This document shows positions 43,077-51,733 of a stretch of DNA of 64,000 nucleotides, one piece after another. A model generated the notes under the pieces. The model saw only the letters and a list, made by a program, of their open reading frames with translations. It had not been told where the DNA came from and did not search any database. The position numbers and the translations under genes are program-made. Position 1 is the first letter of the stretch, and every line of letters begins with the position of its first letter. Origin of the DNA: Pedobacter kyungheensis (GTDB lineage Bacteria > Bacteroidota > Bacteroidia > Sphingobacteriales > Sphingobacteriaceae); NCBI RefSeq assembly GCF_000812965.1, contig NZ_JSYN01000027.1:62001-126000 (forward strand), read 5' to 3'.

Positions 43077-44024
43077 ATGGAAAAAAGAATATTAGGAAAA
43101 TCAGATTTAAATATAGCACCCATTGTTTTTGGCGGTAACGTTTTTGGCTGGACGATAGATGAGGCAAAATCATTCGAAATTTTAGACCAATTTATCGAAA
43201 ATGGCTTTAATTGTATCGATACGGCCGATGTTTATTCGCGCTGGGTGCCCGGCAATAAAGGAGGCGAATCAGAAACCATTATTGGTAACTGGTTAAAAAA
43301 GCACAATAAAAGGCACGATGTAATTATTGCCACTAAAGTAGGCTCGGATATGGGGCAAGGAAAATCTCTCAAAAAAGATTACATCATCAATCAGGTAGAA
43401 CATTCGCTCAACCGGCTACAAACCGATTATATCGATCTCTATTTTTCGCATTATGATGACGAGAACACCCCGGTTGAAGAAACCCTGGGTGCTTACGATG
43501 AATTGATTAAGGCAGGGAAAGTGCGGTGGATCGGGGCTTCGAACTTTTCGGCCAACCGCTTAAAAGAATCGTTAATCTTTTCTAACGAGCACAATCTGCC
43601 CCGCTACGAAGTTTACCAGCCCGGCTACAACCTGTACGATCGTGAAGGATTTGAGGCAGAGCATGAAAAAATTTGCCTGGAGCACAATTTAGGTGTAGTA
43701 ACCTATTATGCGCTGGCAAGCGGCTTTTTAAGCGGAAAATACCGTAGCGAAGCCGATTTAAGTAAAAGTCAGCGGGGTAGCGGTGCTAAAAAGTACCTGA
43801 ACGACCGGGGTTTTAAAATACTTGAAGCCTTAGATCAGGTGGCAGAAACACATGGTGTAGAACAGGCCTCAGTAGCGTTGGCCTGGTTGCTGTATCACCC
43901 TTCGGTTACTGCGCCCATTGCCAGTGTTACCGATTTAAACCAGCTAAAATCTTTCACCGAAGCGGCAAATTTAAAACTTAGCGCTGAGGATATTTCGTTG
44001 CTGGATAAAGCCAGTATTTATTAA
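43077..44024 (+). CDS. Aldo/keto reductase
   Basis: NADPH-dependent (beta/alpha)8 reductase. The catalytic tetrad is visible as Asp48 (CIDTAD), Tyr53 (VYS), Lys87 (ATKVG) and His125 (YFSHYDD). Other family words are KVRWIGASNFS and YQPGYNLYDREGFE. Length 315 aa is typical of the YghZ/Tas-like group. The substrate cannot be told. Single gene; downstream is a hairpin (GAGAGCTG to CAGTTCTC, near 44036-44060). Confidence 0.93.
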   Translation: MEKRILGKSDLNIAPIVFGGNVFGWTIDEAKSFEILDQFIENGFNCIDTADVYSRWVPGNKGGESETIIGNWLKKHNKRHDVIIATKVGSDMGQGKSLKKDYIINQVEHSLNRLQTDYIDLYFSHYDDENTPVEETLGAYDELIKAGKVRWIGASNFSANRLKESLIFSNEHNLPRYEVYQPGYNLYDREGFEAEHEKICLEHNLGVVTYYALASGFLSGKYRSEADLSKSQRGSGAKKYLNDRGFKILEALDQVAETHGVEQASVALAWLLYHPSVTAPIASVTDLNQLKSFTEAANLKLSAEDISLLDKASIY

Positions 44025-44211
44025 AAGTTTGCAGGAGAGCTGTCTCATAAAGGCAGTTCTCTTCAAATTTATCAACTCGGGATCAGCTTTTATGAACCTT
44101 GCAAATTATTGAAGCACCATAAAAATGCTTGAAGCTTCATTCTAAAAGTTAAAATACCCCTTGTCATTATAGTTTTCAATCATACATATCGCAACTCTTT
44201 AAGAGATTCTT

Positions 44212-44219
44212 TACATTTG
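44212..44219 (+). promoter_or_regulatory. -7 box before the small membrane protein
   Basis: TACATTTG matches TAnnTTTG and ends 16 bp before the ATG at 44236. Confidence 0.4.
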
Positions 44220-44235
44220 TGACAAATCTAAATCT

Positions 44236-44439
44236 ATGGCAATCTCTACAATCTTAGCATCCATTCCGGGCATTATAGAAATCCTCGTTATTCTTGTTGG
44301 TATTGCGATATTGTTAGCTGTAGCTAATTATGGTAAAAATACCTCATTAGGGTATTTTGGTTCACTTCTGTTGGCAATCTTTACAACACCTTTAATCGCC
44401 TTCTTTATAATTCTGATATTCTTCAAAAAAGACAGATAA
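44236..44439 (+). CDS. Small two-helix membrane protein, 67 aa
   Basis: Two hydrophobic segments (IIEILVILVGIAILLAVA, about 13-30; LLLAIFTTPLIAFFIILIFF, about 44-63) joined by NYGKNTSLGYFGS, with a basic end KKDR. The frame starts 16 bp after a good -7 box, which supports expression. No family or function recognised. It precedes the AI-2E-type transporter by 84 bp. Confidence 0.6.
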   Translation: MAISTILASIPGIIEILVILVGIAILLAVANYGKNTSLGYFGSLLLAIFTTPLIAFFIILIFFKKDR

Positions 44440-44523
44440 TATTTAATATTTTGTACTGGTATTTTACCGCCACATAGATAAAACATTTAGCCAGCCTGAT
44501 TGTATTAAACAGAACTTATTTTT

Positions 44524-45633
44524 ATGAAAGACAAACTATCATTTTTGCCAAAGCTTGCGTTGGTGCTTTTCTGTTTAATTAGCTTAACCTATATTGCCAT
44601 TTTAGGGCAATCGCTGCTTGCCCCGCTTCTTTTCTCTTTTTTAATGGGCATATTATTGCTGCCTGTAGCCAATTTTTTAGAGCAGCGGTTTAAATTTAAA
44701 AGGGGATTGTCAACGCTGGTTTCAGTGATTTTAATGATTACCATAATTGGAGGCATTGTTTATTTCTTTGGCAATCAGCTAAGCGATTTATGGGAAGACT
44801 GGCCCCTGTTAAAGGAAAAAGCCAATGTTTCTTACCATGAACTACAACATTGGATTTCGAAAACCTTTCATGTAAACTCCGAAAAACAACTGGCCTACCT
44901 GAACGATAGTACCGAAAAAGCCCTTGCAACCAGTGCCGCTATTGTGGCCACTACACTGGCTACTTTATCTTCTACCTTGTTATTTCTGGGTTTTACTTTG
45001 TTATTTACCTTTTTCATCCTCAACTACAGGAGAGTATTGTTTACTTTTTTAACCGCTGTTTTTAAAGAAGAACACAAAGAAAAGGTAACCGAAATTGTCT
45101 CGCAAATCCAGTATATCATAAAAAAATACATCATTGGTTTGTTTTTACAAATGCTGATTGTAAGCGTACTGATGATTACCGTATTAAGCATTTTAGGTGT
45201 AAAATATGCGGTTTTGTTAGGCCTCGTGGCCGGTATATTTAACGTGGTACCCTATCTGGGCATATTCTTCGCCTTGTTGGTTAGCTGTTTAATTACTTTC
45301 GCCACTGCAGGCGCAGGTAAAGTTTTATTGGTCCTCATTGCTTTTGTAGGTGTTCATGCTGTGGATGGTAACCTGCTGATGCCGCTCGTAGTGGGCTCTA
45401 AAGTAAAAATCAATGCACTTTTTGCCTTTATTGGTATTGTAGTTGGCGAAATGATCTGGGGTATTTCGGGTATGTTCTTGTGTATTCCTTATTTAGCCAT
45501 GCTCAAAATCATTTTCGACCGGATAGACAATCTCAAACCCTGGGGCATTTTAATGGGCGAAGAACATAAACCCGAGAAGAAAAAACGGGTTTATCGCATT
45601 ACCAAAAAGATTAAATTAGAAGAAAAAGATTAA
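44524..45633 (+). CDS. AI-2E-family transporter (PF01594)
   Basis: Eight predicted membrane helices arranged as in the family. The central soluble segment lies after about 85 (NQLSDLWEDWPLLKEKANVSYHEL). Conserved C-terminal region: GVKYAVLLGLVAGIFNVVPYLG, then VDGNLLMPLVVGSKVKI (PxxxG type) and GMFLCIPYLAMLKI. Members export AI-2 or act as Na+/H+ antiporters, so the substrate is not assignable. The tail is Lys-rich. It is followed by a membrane-protein gene with one base between. Confidence 0.9.
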   Translation: MKDKLSFLPKLALVLFCLISLTYIAILGQSLLAPLLFSFLMGILLLPVANFLEQRFKFKRGLSTLVSVILMITIIGGIVYFFGNQLSDLWEDWPLLKEKANVSYHELQHWISKTFHVNSEKQLAYLNDSTEKALATSAAIVATTLATLSSTLLFLGFTLLFTFFILNYRRVLFTFLTAVFKEEHKEKVTEIVSQIQYIIKKYIIGLFLQMLIVSVLMITVLSILGVKYAVLLGLVAGIFNVVPYLGIFFALLVSCLITFATAGAGKVLLVLIAFVGVHAVDGNLLMPLVVGSKVKINALFAFIGIVVGEMIWGISGMFLCIPYLAMLKIIFDRIDNLKPWGILMGEEHKPEKKKRVYRITKKIKLEEKD

Positions 45634-45634
45634 C

Positions 45635-45931
45635 ATGGCCGAAAACCGTTCACCGCATATTCTAAGTACTTCGGCCAATTTACTGGGCATTTGCTTTATA
45701 GTACTTACCTCATTAAAAAAGCTTAACCTGGCCGATAGTTCGGTGATAGATGAGTTTGCCGTGGCAGCCGTAATCCTGTTTATGGCAAGCTGTATCTTAT
45801 CTTTTATTTCTATGAGAAAAGGCGAATCTATAAGCCAAAGGCTGGAAAAAACTGCCGATTTTATCTTCCTTTCAGGATTGGTAGTATTATTTATCTCTAC
45901 GATATTAATTGCCTTTAACCTGATTTCATAA
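45635..45931 (+). CDS. Hypothetical membrane protein, 98 aa
   Basis: Three hydrophobic segments (LLGICFIVLTSL, AVAAVILFMASCILSFISM, FIFLSGLVVLFISTILIAF). ATG one base after the transporter stop, so the two are cotranscribed and probably translationally coupled. No family recognised. Confidence 0.7.
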   Translation: MAENRSPHILSTSANLLGICFIVLTSLKKLNLADSSVIDEFAVAAVILFMASCILSFISMRKGESISQRLEKTADFIFLSGLVVLFISTILIAFNLIS

Positions 45932-45994
45932 TTTTTACAACTCCATTACACCGGTCTTTTAGCAGATCTGCTTGTTAATTTACACCTTTGAAGC

Positions 45995-46444
45995 ATGAAA
46001 CCTTTATTCGTATTACTCGTTGTTTATGTTGCCCTGCTTGCCTTTGGCGGTCATACCACATTCGATAAGGGAAATATCTTTGCCGGTAACCTGGCCATGG
46101 GGGTGATGCTGCTTTTTACAGCTATTGGTCACTTTAAGTTTAAAACCAGTATGGCCGCAATGATTCCGCTTTTTATTCCTAAAAAGGTAGAAATTATCCT
46201 CATTACCGGCGTTCTGGAAATACTTTTTGCCATTGCGCTCCAGATAGAAAGTATCAGGTACTATACCGGCATAGCACTGGTTATTTTTCTGCTAGCTGTT
46301 GTGCCTTCCAATATTTACGCGGCCAAACACCGCATCAATTACGAAGACTTATACAAACCCGGACCAGATATTAAATATTTATGGTTCAGAATCCCCTTTC
46401 AGCTTTTCTTAATCACCTGGGTTTGGTATTTTAGCATCCGTTAA
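45995..46444 (+). CDS. DoxX-like membrane protein, 149 aa
   Basis: Four membrane helices. Features: LAMGVMLLFTAIGHFKF, MIPLFIPKKVEIILITGVLEILFAIAL, then VVPSNIYAAKHRINYED. This is the arrangement of the DoxX-like family, with a longer linker than the 34801 protein. No close paralogy to that gene is apparent. It is 63 bp after the previous gene and 37 bp before mazG. Confidence 0.7.
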   Translation: MKPLFVLLVVYVALLAFGGHTTFDKGNIFAGNLAMGVMLLFTAIGHFKFKTSMAAMIPLFIPKKVEIILITGVLEILFAIALQIESIRYYTGIALVIFLLAVVPSNIYAAKHRINYEDLYKPGPDIKYLWFRIPFQLFLITWVWYFSIR

Positions 46445-46481
46445 CAGCTAATTACAAAACCTGTTGCAAAACACCATAAAT

Positions 46482-47288
46482 ATGCCTAACAATCCGATTC
46501 CTGCCAGTGCAAATAATCCTGCCGACGCCTTTATGCGTCTGCTTACCGTTTTAGATACCTTACGTACCCAATGCCCGTGGGATAAAAAACAAACCATGGA
46601 AACCCTGCGTCATTTAACCATTGAGGAAACTTACGAATTAAGCGATGCGATTTTGGAAGGTGATTTGGATGAAATTAAAAAAGAGCTGGGCGATGTAATG
46701 ATGCACCTGGTCTTTTATTCGCGCATTGCTTCGGAAACTAACGAATTTAACATAACTGATGTTTTAAATGGCGTTTGCGATAAACTGGTTAACCGACACC
46801 CGCATATTTATGGCGATGTAGACGTGCAAAACGAAGAAGATGTAAAACGCAACTGGGAGCAGATCAAACTTAAAGAAGGCAATAAATCGGTTCTCGCTGG
46901 TGTTCCGGCCTCACTCCCTGCACTGGTTAAAGCGGCGCGCATTCAGGAGAAGGCCCGCGGGGTAGGCTTTGACTGGGAAAACAAAAACCAGGTTTGGGAA
47001 AAGGTAGAAGAAGAATTACAGGAATTTAAATCGGAATTTAACGTAGCCGATAATACCGCAATTGACGTAGAAAAAGCAGAATCGGAATTTGGCGACGTAC
47101 TTTTTTCATTAATCAATTACGCACGTTTCATTAACATCAACCCCGAAAACGCCCTGGAAAAGACCAATAAAAAGTTCATTAAACGTTTTCAATACCTGGA
47201 AAGTAAGGCCAAAGAAAACGGAAAAGCACTAAGTGATATGACACTTGCTGAAATGGATATCTATTGGAACGAAGCGAAAAAGGTATAA
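46482..47288 (+). CDS. mazG: Nucleoside triphosphate pyrophosphohydrolase
   Basis: Hydrolyses NTPs to NMP and PPi in housecleaning and stress control. ATG at 46482 (MPNNPIPASANN) preferred over TTG at 46464. Two MazG domains: first with CPWDKKQTMETLRHLTIEETYELSDAI and ELGDVMMHLVF, second with KVEEELQEFKSEF and EFGDVLFSLINYAR. The EExxE and ExxD metal motifs are intact in both. At 268 aa it is the normal full-length form. Confidence 0.94.
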   Translation: MPNNPIPASANNPADAFMRLLTVLDTLRTQCPWDKKQTMETLRHLTIEETYELSDAILEGDLDEIKKELGDVMMHLVFYSRIASETNEFNITDVLNGVCDKLVNRHPHIYGDVDVQNEEDVKRNWEQIKLKEGNKSVLAGVPASLPALVKAARIQEKARGVGFDWENKNQVWEKVEEELQEFKSEFNVADNTAIDVEKAESEFGDVLFSLINYARFININPENALEKTNKKFIKRFQYLESKAKENGKALSDMTLAEMDIYWNEAKKV

Positions 47289-47333
47289 TTCCTGGCTTTC
47301 GTAATGCTATCATGCAAAGGCATTTTTGTTAAA

Positions 47334-47404
47334 TTTGCGATTACATTCGCAAAATTTATATGAAATTTGCGATTACATTCGCAAAATTTATACTAAATTT
47401 GCGA
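47334..47404. repeat. 32-bp repeats with a TTTGCGA/TCGCAAA palindrome, reaching the next start codon
   Basis: Palindromes at 47334-47353 and 47366-47385 (arms TTTGCGA and TCGCAAA, six-base spacer). A third left arm at 47398-47404 is followed at once by the ATPase ATG at 47407. Spacing is exactly 32 bp. It could be an operator array or a copy-number-variable leader. Confidence 0.85.
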
Positions 47405-47406
47405 TT

Positions 47407-48531
47407 ATGATTTCAAGAGCCATATCAGATTCAATTGAAAAACACCTGAAAGATAATAAAGCAATTATTTTATTAGGTCCGAGACAAGTTGGAAAGAGCA
47501 CGCTTTTAAATCAGTTATCATCAAAATTCGCTCAACCCGTAATATGGTGGAATGGAGATGATGCTGACATCAGAACCTTACTCACCAATACTACAGCTAC
47601 ATCTTTACGTGCACTTCTTGGCAAGGCTAAAACTTTAATTATTGATGAAGCGCAAAGGGTTGATAACATTGGTTTATCGATCAAATTAATTATCGATCAG
47701 CTTAAAGATGTAAAAGTGCTGGCTACAGGCTCATCAGCATTCGAATTGGCCAACCACATCAATGAGCCACTCACCGGTAGAAAATGGGAGTACAACCTCT
47801 TCCCTTTCTCATTTGGAGAAATGGTAGCAGAACATGGTTTACTTACCGAGAAAAGATTATTAAACCATCGCCTCGTTTATGGCTATTACCCCGAAATTGT
47901 AAACAATCCTGGAGAAGAAGAAATCCGGTTAAAACAATTATCAGATAGCTACCTGTATAAAGATATCCTAACCTGGGAAAAGATACAGAAGCCTGATAAA
48001 ATGGAGCGACTGGTGCAGGCTTTGGCTTTTCAAGTCGGAAATGAGATATCTTACAACGAACTAGGTCAAATAGCTGGTTTGGATAATCAAACGACCGAAA
48101 AATATATTGATCTGCTTGAAAAAGCATTTATCATATTCAGATTAGGGTCTCTAAGTAGAAATTTAAGGAATGAGCTAAAGAAAAGCAGAAAGATTTACTT
48201 TTATGATAATGGCATCAGAAATGCGGTCATTAACCAATTTAGCCCTGCAGCGCTGCGTCAGGATATAGGTGCGCTTTGGGAAAACTTTGTTGTTAGCGAA
48301 CGGGTGAAATTTCTGGCCTACCAACAAATTAACTGCAACCAATATTTTTGGCGCACACATGCCCAGCAAGAGATTGACTACATTGAAGAACGGAATGGAT
48401 TAATGAGTGCTTATGAAATTAAATGGAATCCAAAAGTCAATGCTAAATTTCCAAAAACGTTCTTAAATGCTTATCTTGATGTGGAAACCAAAGTGATAAC
48501 ACCTGAAAACATCAGTGATTTTTTACTATGA
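47407..48531 (+). CDS. AAA ATPase with DUF4143 domain
   Basis: ATP-binding protein of the AAA_14/DUF4143 group. Walker A GPRQVGKS (24-31), Walker B LIIDEAQR (77-84), sensor region VLATGSS. DUF4143 follows, with YLYKDILTWEKIQKPDKM and a winged-helix-like segment. A C-terminal nuclease-like EIDYIEERNG, then YEIKWN, is present. ATG at 47407 is chosen over TTG at 47326 because the repeats precede it. It converges with ychJ-like and overlaps it by 6 bp. These proteins are numerous in Bacteroidota, function unclear. Confidence 0.88.
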   Translation: MISRAISDSIEKHLKDNKAIILLGPRQVGKSTLLNQLSSKFAQPVIWWNGDDADIRTLLTNTTATSLRALLGKAKTLIIDEAQRVDNIGLSIKLIIDQLKDVKVLATGSSAFELANHINEPLTGRKWEYNLFPFSFGEMVAEHGLLTEKRLLNHRLVYGYYPEIVNNPGEEEIRLKQLSDSYLYKDILTWEKIQKPDKMERLVQALAFQVGNEISYNELGQIAGLDNQTTEKYIDLLEKAFIIFRLGSLSRNLRNELKKSRKIYFYDNGIRNAVINQFSPAALRQDIGALWENFVVSERVKFLAYQQINCNQYFWRTHAQQEIDYIEERNGLMSAYEIKWNPKVNAKFPKTFLNAYLDVETKVITPENISDFLL

Positions 48532-48909
48532 GTAAAACTCCCCATCCACATAATACCACTTACCGGCTTCTAACCTGAAGTTCGATTTTTCGTGCAATAC
48601 TTCGGTTTGGAATTTCTTATTGAGGTAATAAGCTTTAAACTCTACAGTATCGAAAGTTGAACCCACAATTTCGAGTTTAAGCCATTTAGTATTTTTTGCA
48701 CTTTTTAAATAGGCATCTTTGCTGTTACCTTTCCTTTTGCTGCTGTGTGTGGTTTCCACCAGGTAATCGCCATCCTGAACTACAAAAGCCGAATACCGCG
48801 AGCGCATTAGGGCTTCGGCTGTAGGGGCCGTTTGTTGTTTTAAATGGTATGGCTTACAGCAGTTTTGATATAATAAACCACTTCCGCAGGGGCAGTTACT
48901 AATATTCAT
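48526..48909 (-). CDS. YchJ/UPF0225-family protein with SEC-C motif
   Basis: The N-terminal SEC-C zinc motif uses Cys6, Cys8, Cys17 and Cys18 (NCPCGSGLLYQNCCKPYH). The YchJ fold follows: AEALMRSRYSAFVVQDGDYLVETTH, then TKWLKLEIVGS, and GKWYYVDGE at the end. The 127-residue length is normal. The SEC-C motif resembles that of SecA; the role of YchJ is unknown. Convergent 6-bp overlap with the ATPase gene at 48526-48531. Confidence 0.9.
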   Translation of the reverse strand: MNISNCPCGSGLLYQNCCKPYHLKQQTAPTAEALMRSRYSAFVVQDGDYLVETTHSSKRKGNSKDAYLKSAKNTKWLKLEIVGSTFDTVEFKAYYLNKKFQTEVLHEKSNFRLEAGKWYYVDGEFYS

Positions 48910-48985
48910 TTCGGTTATTTGAGCGGCAAATTAGGAATTTAATGCCCTTGATGCCAAAATTTCCGTAAAATTGCAGTCCAAAATA

Positions 48986-49792
48986 ATGAGATACTTCTTC
49001 CACATTGCTTATCAGGGTCAGCATTACAACGGCTGGCAAAAACAACCGGGCGCCATTAGCGTACAAGCCGTAATTGAAAAAGCACTGGAAAAAATTTTAA
49101 AACAAGCTGTTCCCATTATTGGTTGCGGCCGAACAGATGCGCACGTACACGCCAGTCAGTTTTTCTTTCATGCCGATATCGATCAGCCCTTTGATTTTGA
49201 CTTGCTTTACCGCTTAAACAAAGCTTTACCTCAAAACATTGCTGTGTTCGATATTATTGAAATGGAAGGCCTGCCGCATGCCCGCTTCGATGCTGTTCAA
49301 CGCCGCTACGATTATTTTATCCATACTTATAAAGATCCGTTTTTAAGCAACCAAAGCTCATTTTATCTGGCCCCGCAGCTGGACCTTAAAAAAATGAAAG
49401 CAGCTGTAAATTTGCTGCCACAATACAAAGATTACCGGGCTTTTTGTACCCAGCCCAATAAATACGAGCACACCATTTGCAATGTAATGGAAGCCGATTT
49501 ATTTGTGAACGAAAAAGGCGACCGTATTCGATTCCATATCGCCAGCAATCGTTTTTTAAGTAAAATGATCCGTATTTTAATGGGAAAAATCTTAAAAACC
49601 GGCTTGGGCGAATTGAGCCTGGATGAATTTGAAAGCCTCTTAATTGACCGCCAAACGCCCAAAACGTTAGATCCGGCGCATCCTACAGGTCTTTATCTGT
49701 CGAAGGTAACCTACCCTTATTTAAATCTGCCACCCAGAACTGAATTTCTGCACAGTACACAAGGAACCGACTGGATTTCAGTTAAACTGTAG
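48986..49792 (+). CDS. truA: tRNA pseudouridine(38-40) synthase
   Basis: Isomerises uridines 38-40 in the anticodon arm. ATG at 48986 (MRYFFHIAYQGQHYNGWQ) is preferred over TTG at 48971. The catalytic Asp51 lies in GCGRTDAHVHA. The C-terminal part has RFLSKMIRILMGKIL and AHPTGLYLSKVTY. Length 268 aa is normal. Divergent from ychJ with 76 bp between. Confidence 0.95.
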   Translation: MRYFFHIAYQGQHYNGWQKQPGAISVQAVIEKALEKILKQAVPIIGCGRTDAHVHASQFFFHADIDQPFDFDLLYRLNKALPQNIAVFDIIEMEGLPHARFDAVQRRYDYFIHTYKDPFLSNQSSFYLAPQLDLKKMKAAVNLLPQYKDYRAFCTQPNKYEHTICNVMEADLFVNEKGDRIRFHIASNRFLSKMIRILMGKILKTGLGELSLDEFESLLIDRQTPKTLDPAHPTGLYLSKVTYPYLNLPPRTEFLHSTQGTDWISVKL

Positions 49793-49822
49793 CGTTTTGG
49801 TTTCGGTCTCCGTTTAAGGGGT

Positions 49823-50266
49823 ATGAAAGCTAAAATCTCCATCCTGTTATTTACCCTTGGGCTATCGCTGGGCTGTAAAAAGTCTGACAAGGTTGATGTG
49901 GTAAACGATGGCGATTATACCGGTTTACTTGTGGTAACCAATAGTGCAAAATCAGTGCCCAGCACCTATCCTATTGTTGCTTCTTTAAAAAACGGACGGT
50001 TTAACATCACCTACAAAAACATTGGTAAACCCTCAGCAGGATCGGGTACTTACACCTTTAATAAAGGACTGGCTGTTTTTGTTAATGAAGGTGCATATAC
50101 CGCCGATTTTGACTGGAACATGATTTTAAACGGAGAGTATGAGGTTTTAAGCAATGCTACCGATCTCACCCTTAAAAAGAAGTTTAAGCCAGCTACCTCC
50201 GAAAACCCGGCAGCTACTTCATATGCATACCTGGAATATGAATACATTTTGAAAAAAGCAAATTAG
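49823..50266 (+). CDS. Hypothetical lipoprotein, 147 aa
   Basis: Signal with lipobox LSLGC (Cys18), then KKSDKVDV. The mature part is predicted mostly beta and includes GDYTGLLVVTN and a Thr/Lys-rich end. Probably an outer- or inner-membrane-anchored beta protein. No family recognised. It follows truA by 30 bp and ends at a U-tract terminator. Confidence 0.7.
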   Translation: MKAKISILLFTLGLSLGCKKSDKVDVVNDGDYTGLLVVTNSAKSVPSTYPIVASLKNGRFNITYKNIGKPSAGSGTYTFNKGLAVFVNEGAYTADFDWNMILNGEYEVLSNATDLTLKKKFKPATSENPAATSYAYLEYEYILKKAN

Positions 50267-50297
50267 CGCGAACGAATAAAAAAGTTAGGTTTAGGTT

Positions 50298-50343
50298 GCC
50301 TGGGCGTCGAAAATGATCTGATTTGATGACCCAGGCTTTTTTA
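50298..50343 (+). terminator. Terminator after the lipoprotein gene
   Basis: Arms GCCTGGG (50298-50304) and CCCAGGC (50330-50336), then TTTTTTAT. It also lies next to the stop of the convergent permease gene. Confidence 0.7.
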
Positions 50344-50347
50344 TGCC

Positions 50348-51592
50348 CTATTTAAAACGGATGGCTTTTAATGGAGAAACTTTACTGATTAACAACGAAG
50401 GTACAATCAACACCGTTAAACATACCACAACTGTTACCACATTGAGTAGCAGTACATCAATAAAATGAAATTCGATTGGTGCATAAGCTAAAAAATAGGA
50501 TGCCTGGTTAAGTTTGAAAATATGTGTAGCCTGCTGGAAAAAGCCTAAACCCAAGCCTAAAATATTGCCTAAAAATAATCCTATTCCAATTAGGTAAGCC
50601 GCATTGTAAAGGAAAATTTTCATAATGCTCCAATTGCTGGCACCGAACGATTTAAGCATCCCAATCATGTTGGTACGTTCTAAAATCATGATTAACAAAG
50701 CGGTAACCATATTAATTACCCCCACAATCAGCATTAAAATTAACAACACCTTGGTATTTACATCTAACAGCCCCAGCCAGGTAAAAATATTGGGAAAGTT
50801 TTCTTCAATAGAAAAAGAACGCAGGTTACGTGGCAGCTTTTCATAAATCGCATCGGCAACAGGCTGCAGTTGATTAAAATCTTTAATCCTGATCTCTATT
50901 CCACCAATCTCGTTAGGCTCCCAATTATTTAAACGCTTAATAATATTCAGGTTACCCAAAACAAAACCTTTATCAATATCTTCTACACCAATATCGTAAA
51001 TACCTACAATTTTAAATTTACGCGGGCGCAACTGGTTTTGTACAAAATACATGATAAAATCATCGCCCGTTTTTAACTTCAGGCGGTTGGCTGTGTAATT
51101 CGAAATCAACAATTCCTGCATGGCCTTTGTACTATCGGCAAAATTGATGATACTGCCACTGATCAGGTGTTTTTTGATATAAGCCCAATTGTAACTTTTA
51201 TCTACCCCTTTAAAATTAATTCCTTCTATTTCGTTATTGGCCGAAAGAATACCCGGCTTGGTGGCAAAAGGGTAAAAATATTCGATATTGGGATTATTTT
51301 TGAGCTCGTTTTTAGTGGTATCATCTAAAACAAATGGCGAATGCTCAAAAGAATTGTTCAGATCGTAGCGCGTAATTTGTACATCGCCCAAATAACCACG
51401 TACCTTATCCTTAATTTCGGTTTTAAAGCCTTTAATAATGGCAATAGACAGGATCATAACAGCCAAACTCAGCATTACGCCCGCTATCGCAATGCGAACA
51501 ATGAGCTTTGAAAATGTACGTTCTGACTTAACGGCTATCCGCCCGGCTATAAAATATTCGAAATTCAATTTTAATAGGTTTCTAAGTAACAA
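50348..51592 (-). CDS. FtsX-like ABC permease (LolC/LolE type)
   Basis: Four membrane helices in the MacB/LolE layout: one at about 36-56 (IAIAGVMLSLAVMILSIAIIKG), a large periplasmic domain, then three helices in FtsX (about 275-400) with ERTNMIGMLKSFGASNWSIM. These permeases extract lipoproteins for Lol transport, though the cognate ATPase (LolD-like) is not in the window. Length 414 aa is normal. Divergent from the NamZ-like gene. Confidence 0.88.
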   Translation of the reverse strand: MLLRNLLKLNFEYFIAGRIAVKSERTFSKLIVRIAIAGVMLSLAVMILSIAIIKGFKTEIKDKVRGYLGDVQITRYDLNNSFEHSPFVLDDTTKNELKNNPNIEYFYPFATKPGILSANNEIEGINFKGVDKSYNWAYIKKHLISGSIINFADSTKAMQELLISNYTANRLKLKTGDDFIMYFVQNQLRPRKFKIVGIYDIGVEDIDKGFVLGNLNIIKRLNNWEPNEIGGIEIRIKDFNQLQPVADAIYEKLPRNLRSFSIEENFPNIFTWLGLLDVNTKVLLILMLIVGVINMVTALLIMILERTNMIGMLKSFGASNWSIMKIFLYNAAYLIGIGLFLGNILGLGLGFFQQATHIFKLNQASYFLAYAPIEFHFIDVLLLNVVTVVVCLTVLIVPSLLISKVSPLKAIRFK

Positions 51593-51733
51593 AAATGCTC
51601 AATTCCTTTTAAAAAATGGCATTTTCGAAAATAAATAAGCAACTTTAACAATAATGCTGCCGTACCCAAAGCAATACCAGTAACACGGATAAATTGTTTT
51701 GCAGTGGCTATTTAAGATTAGAATATACCGGAT

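Noticed and set aside
46464..46481. TTG start of mazG at 46464
   Set aside because: The ATG at 46482 gives the usual short N-terminus before the first MazG motif.
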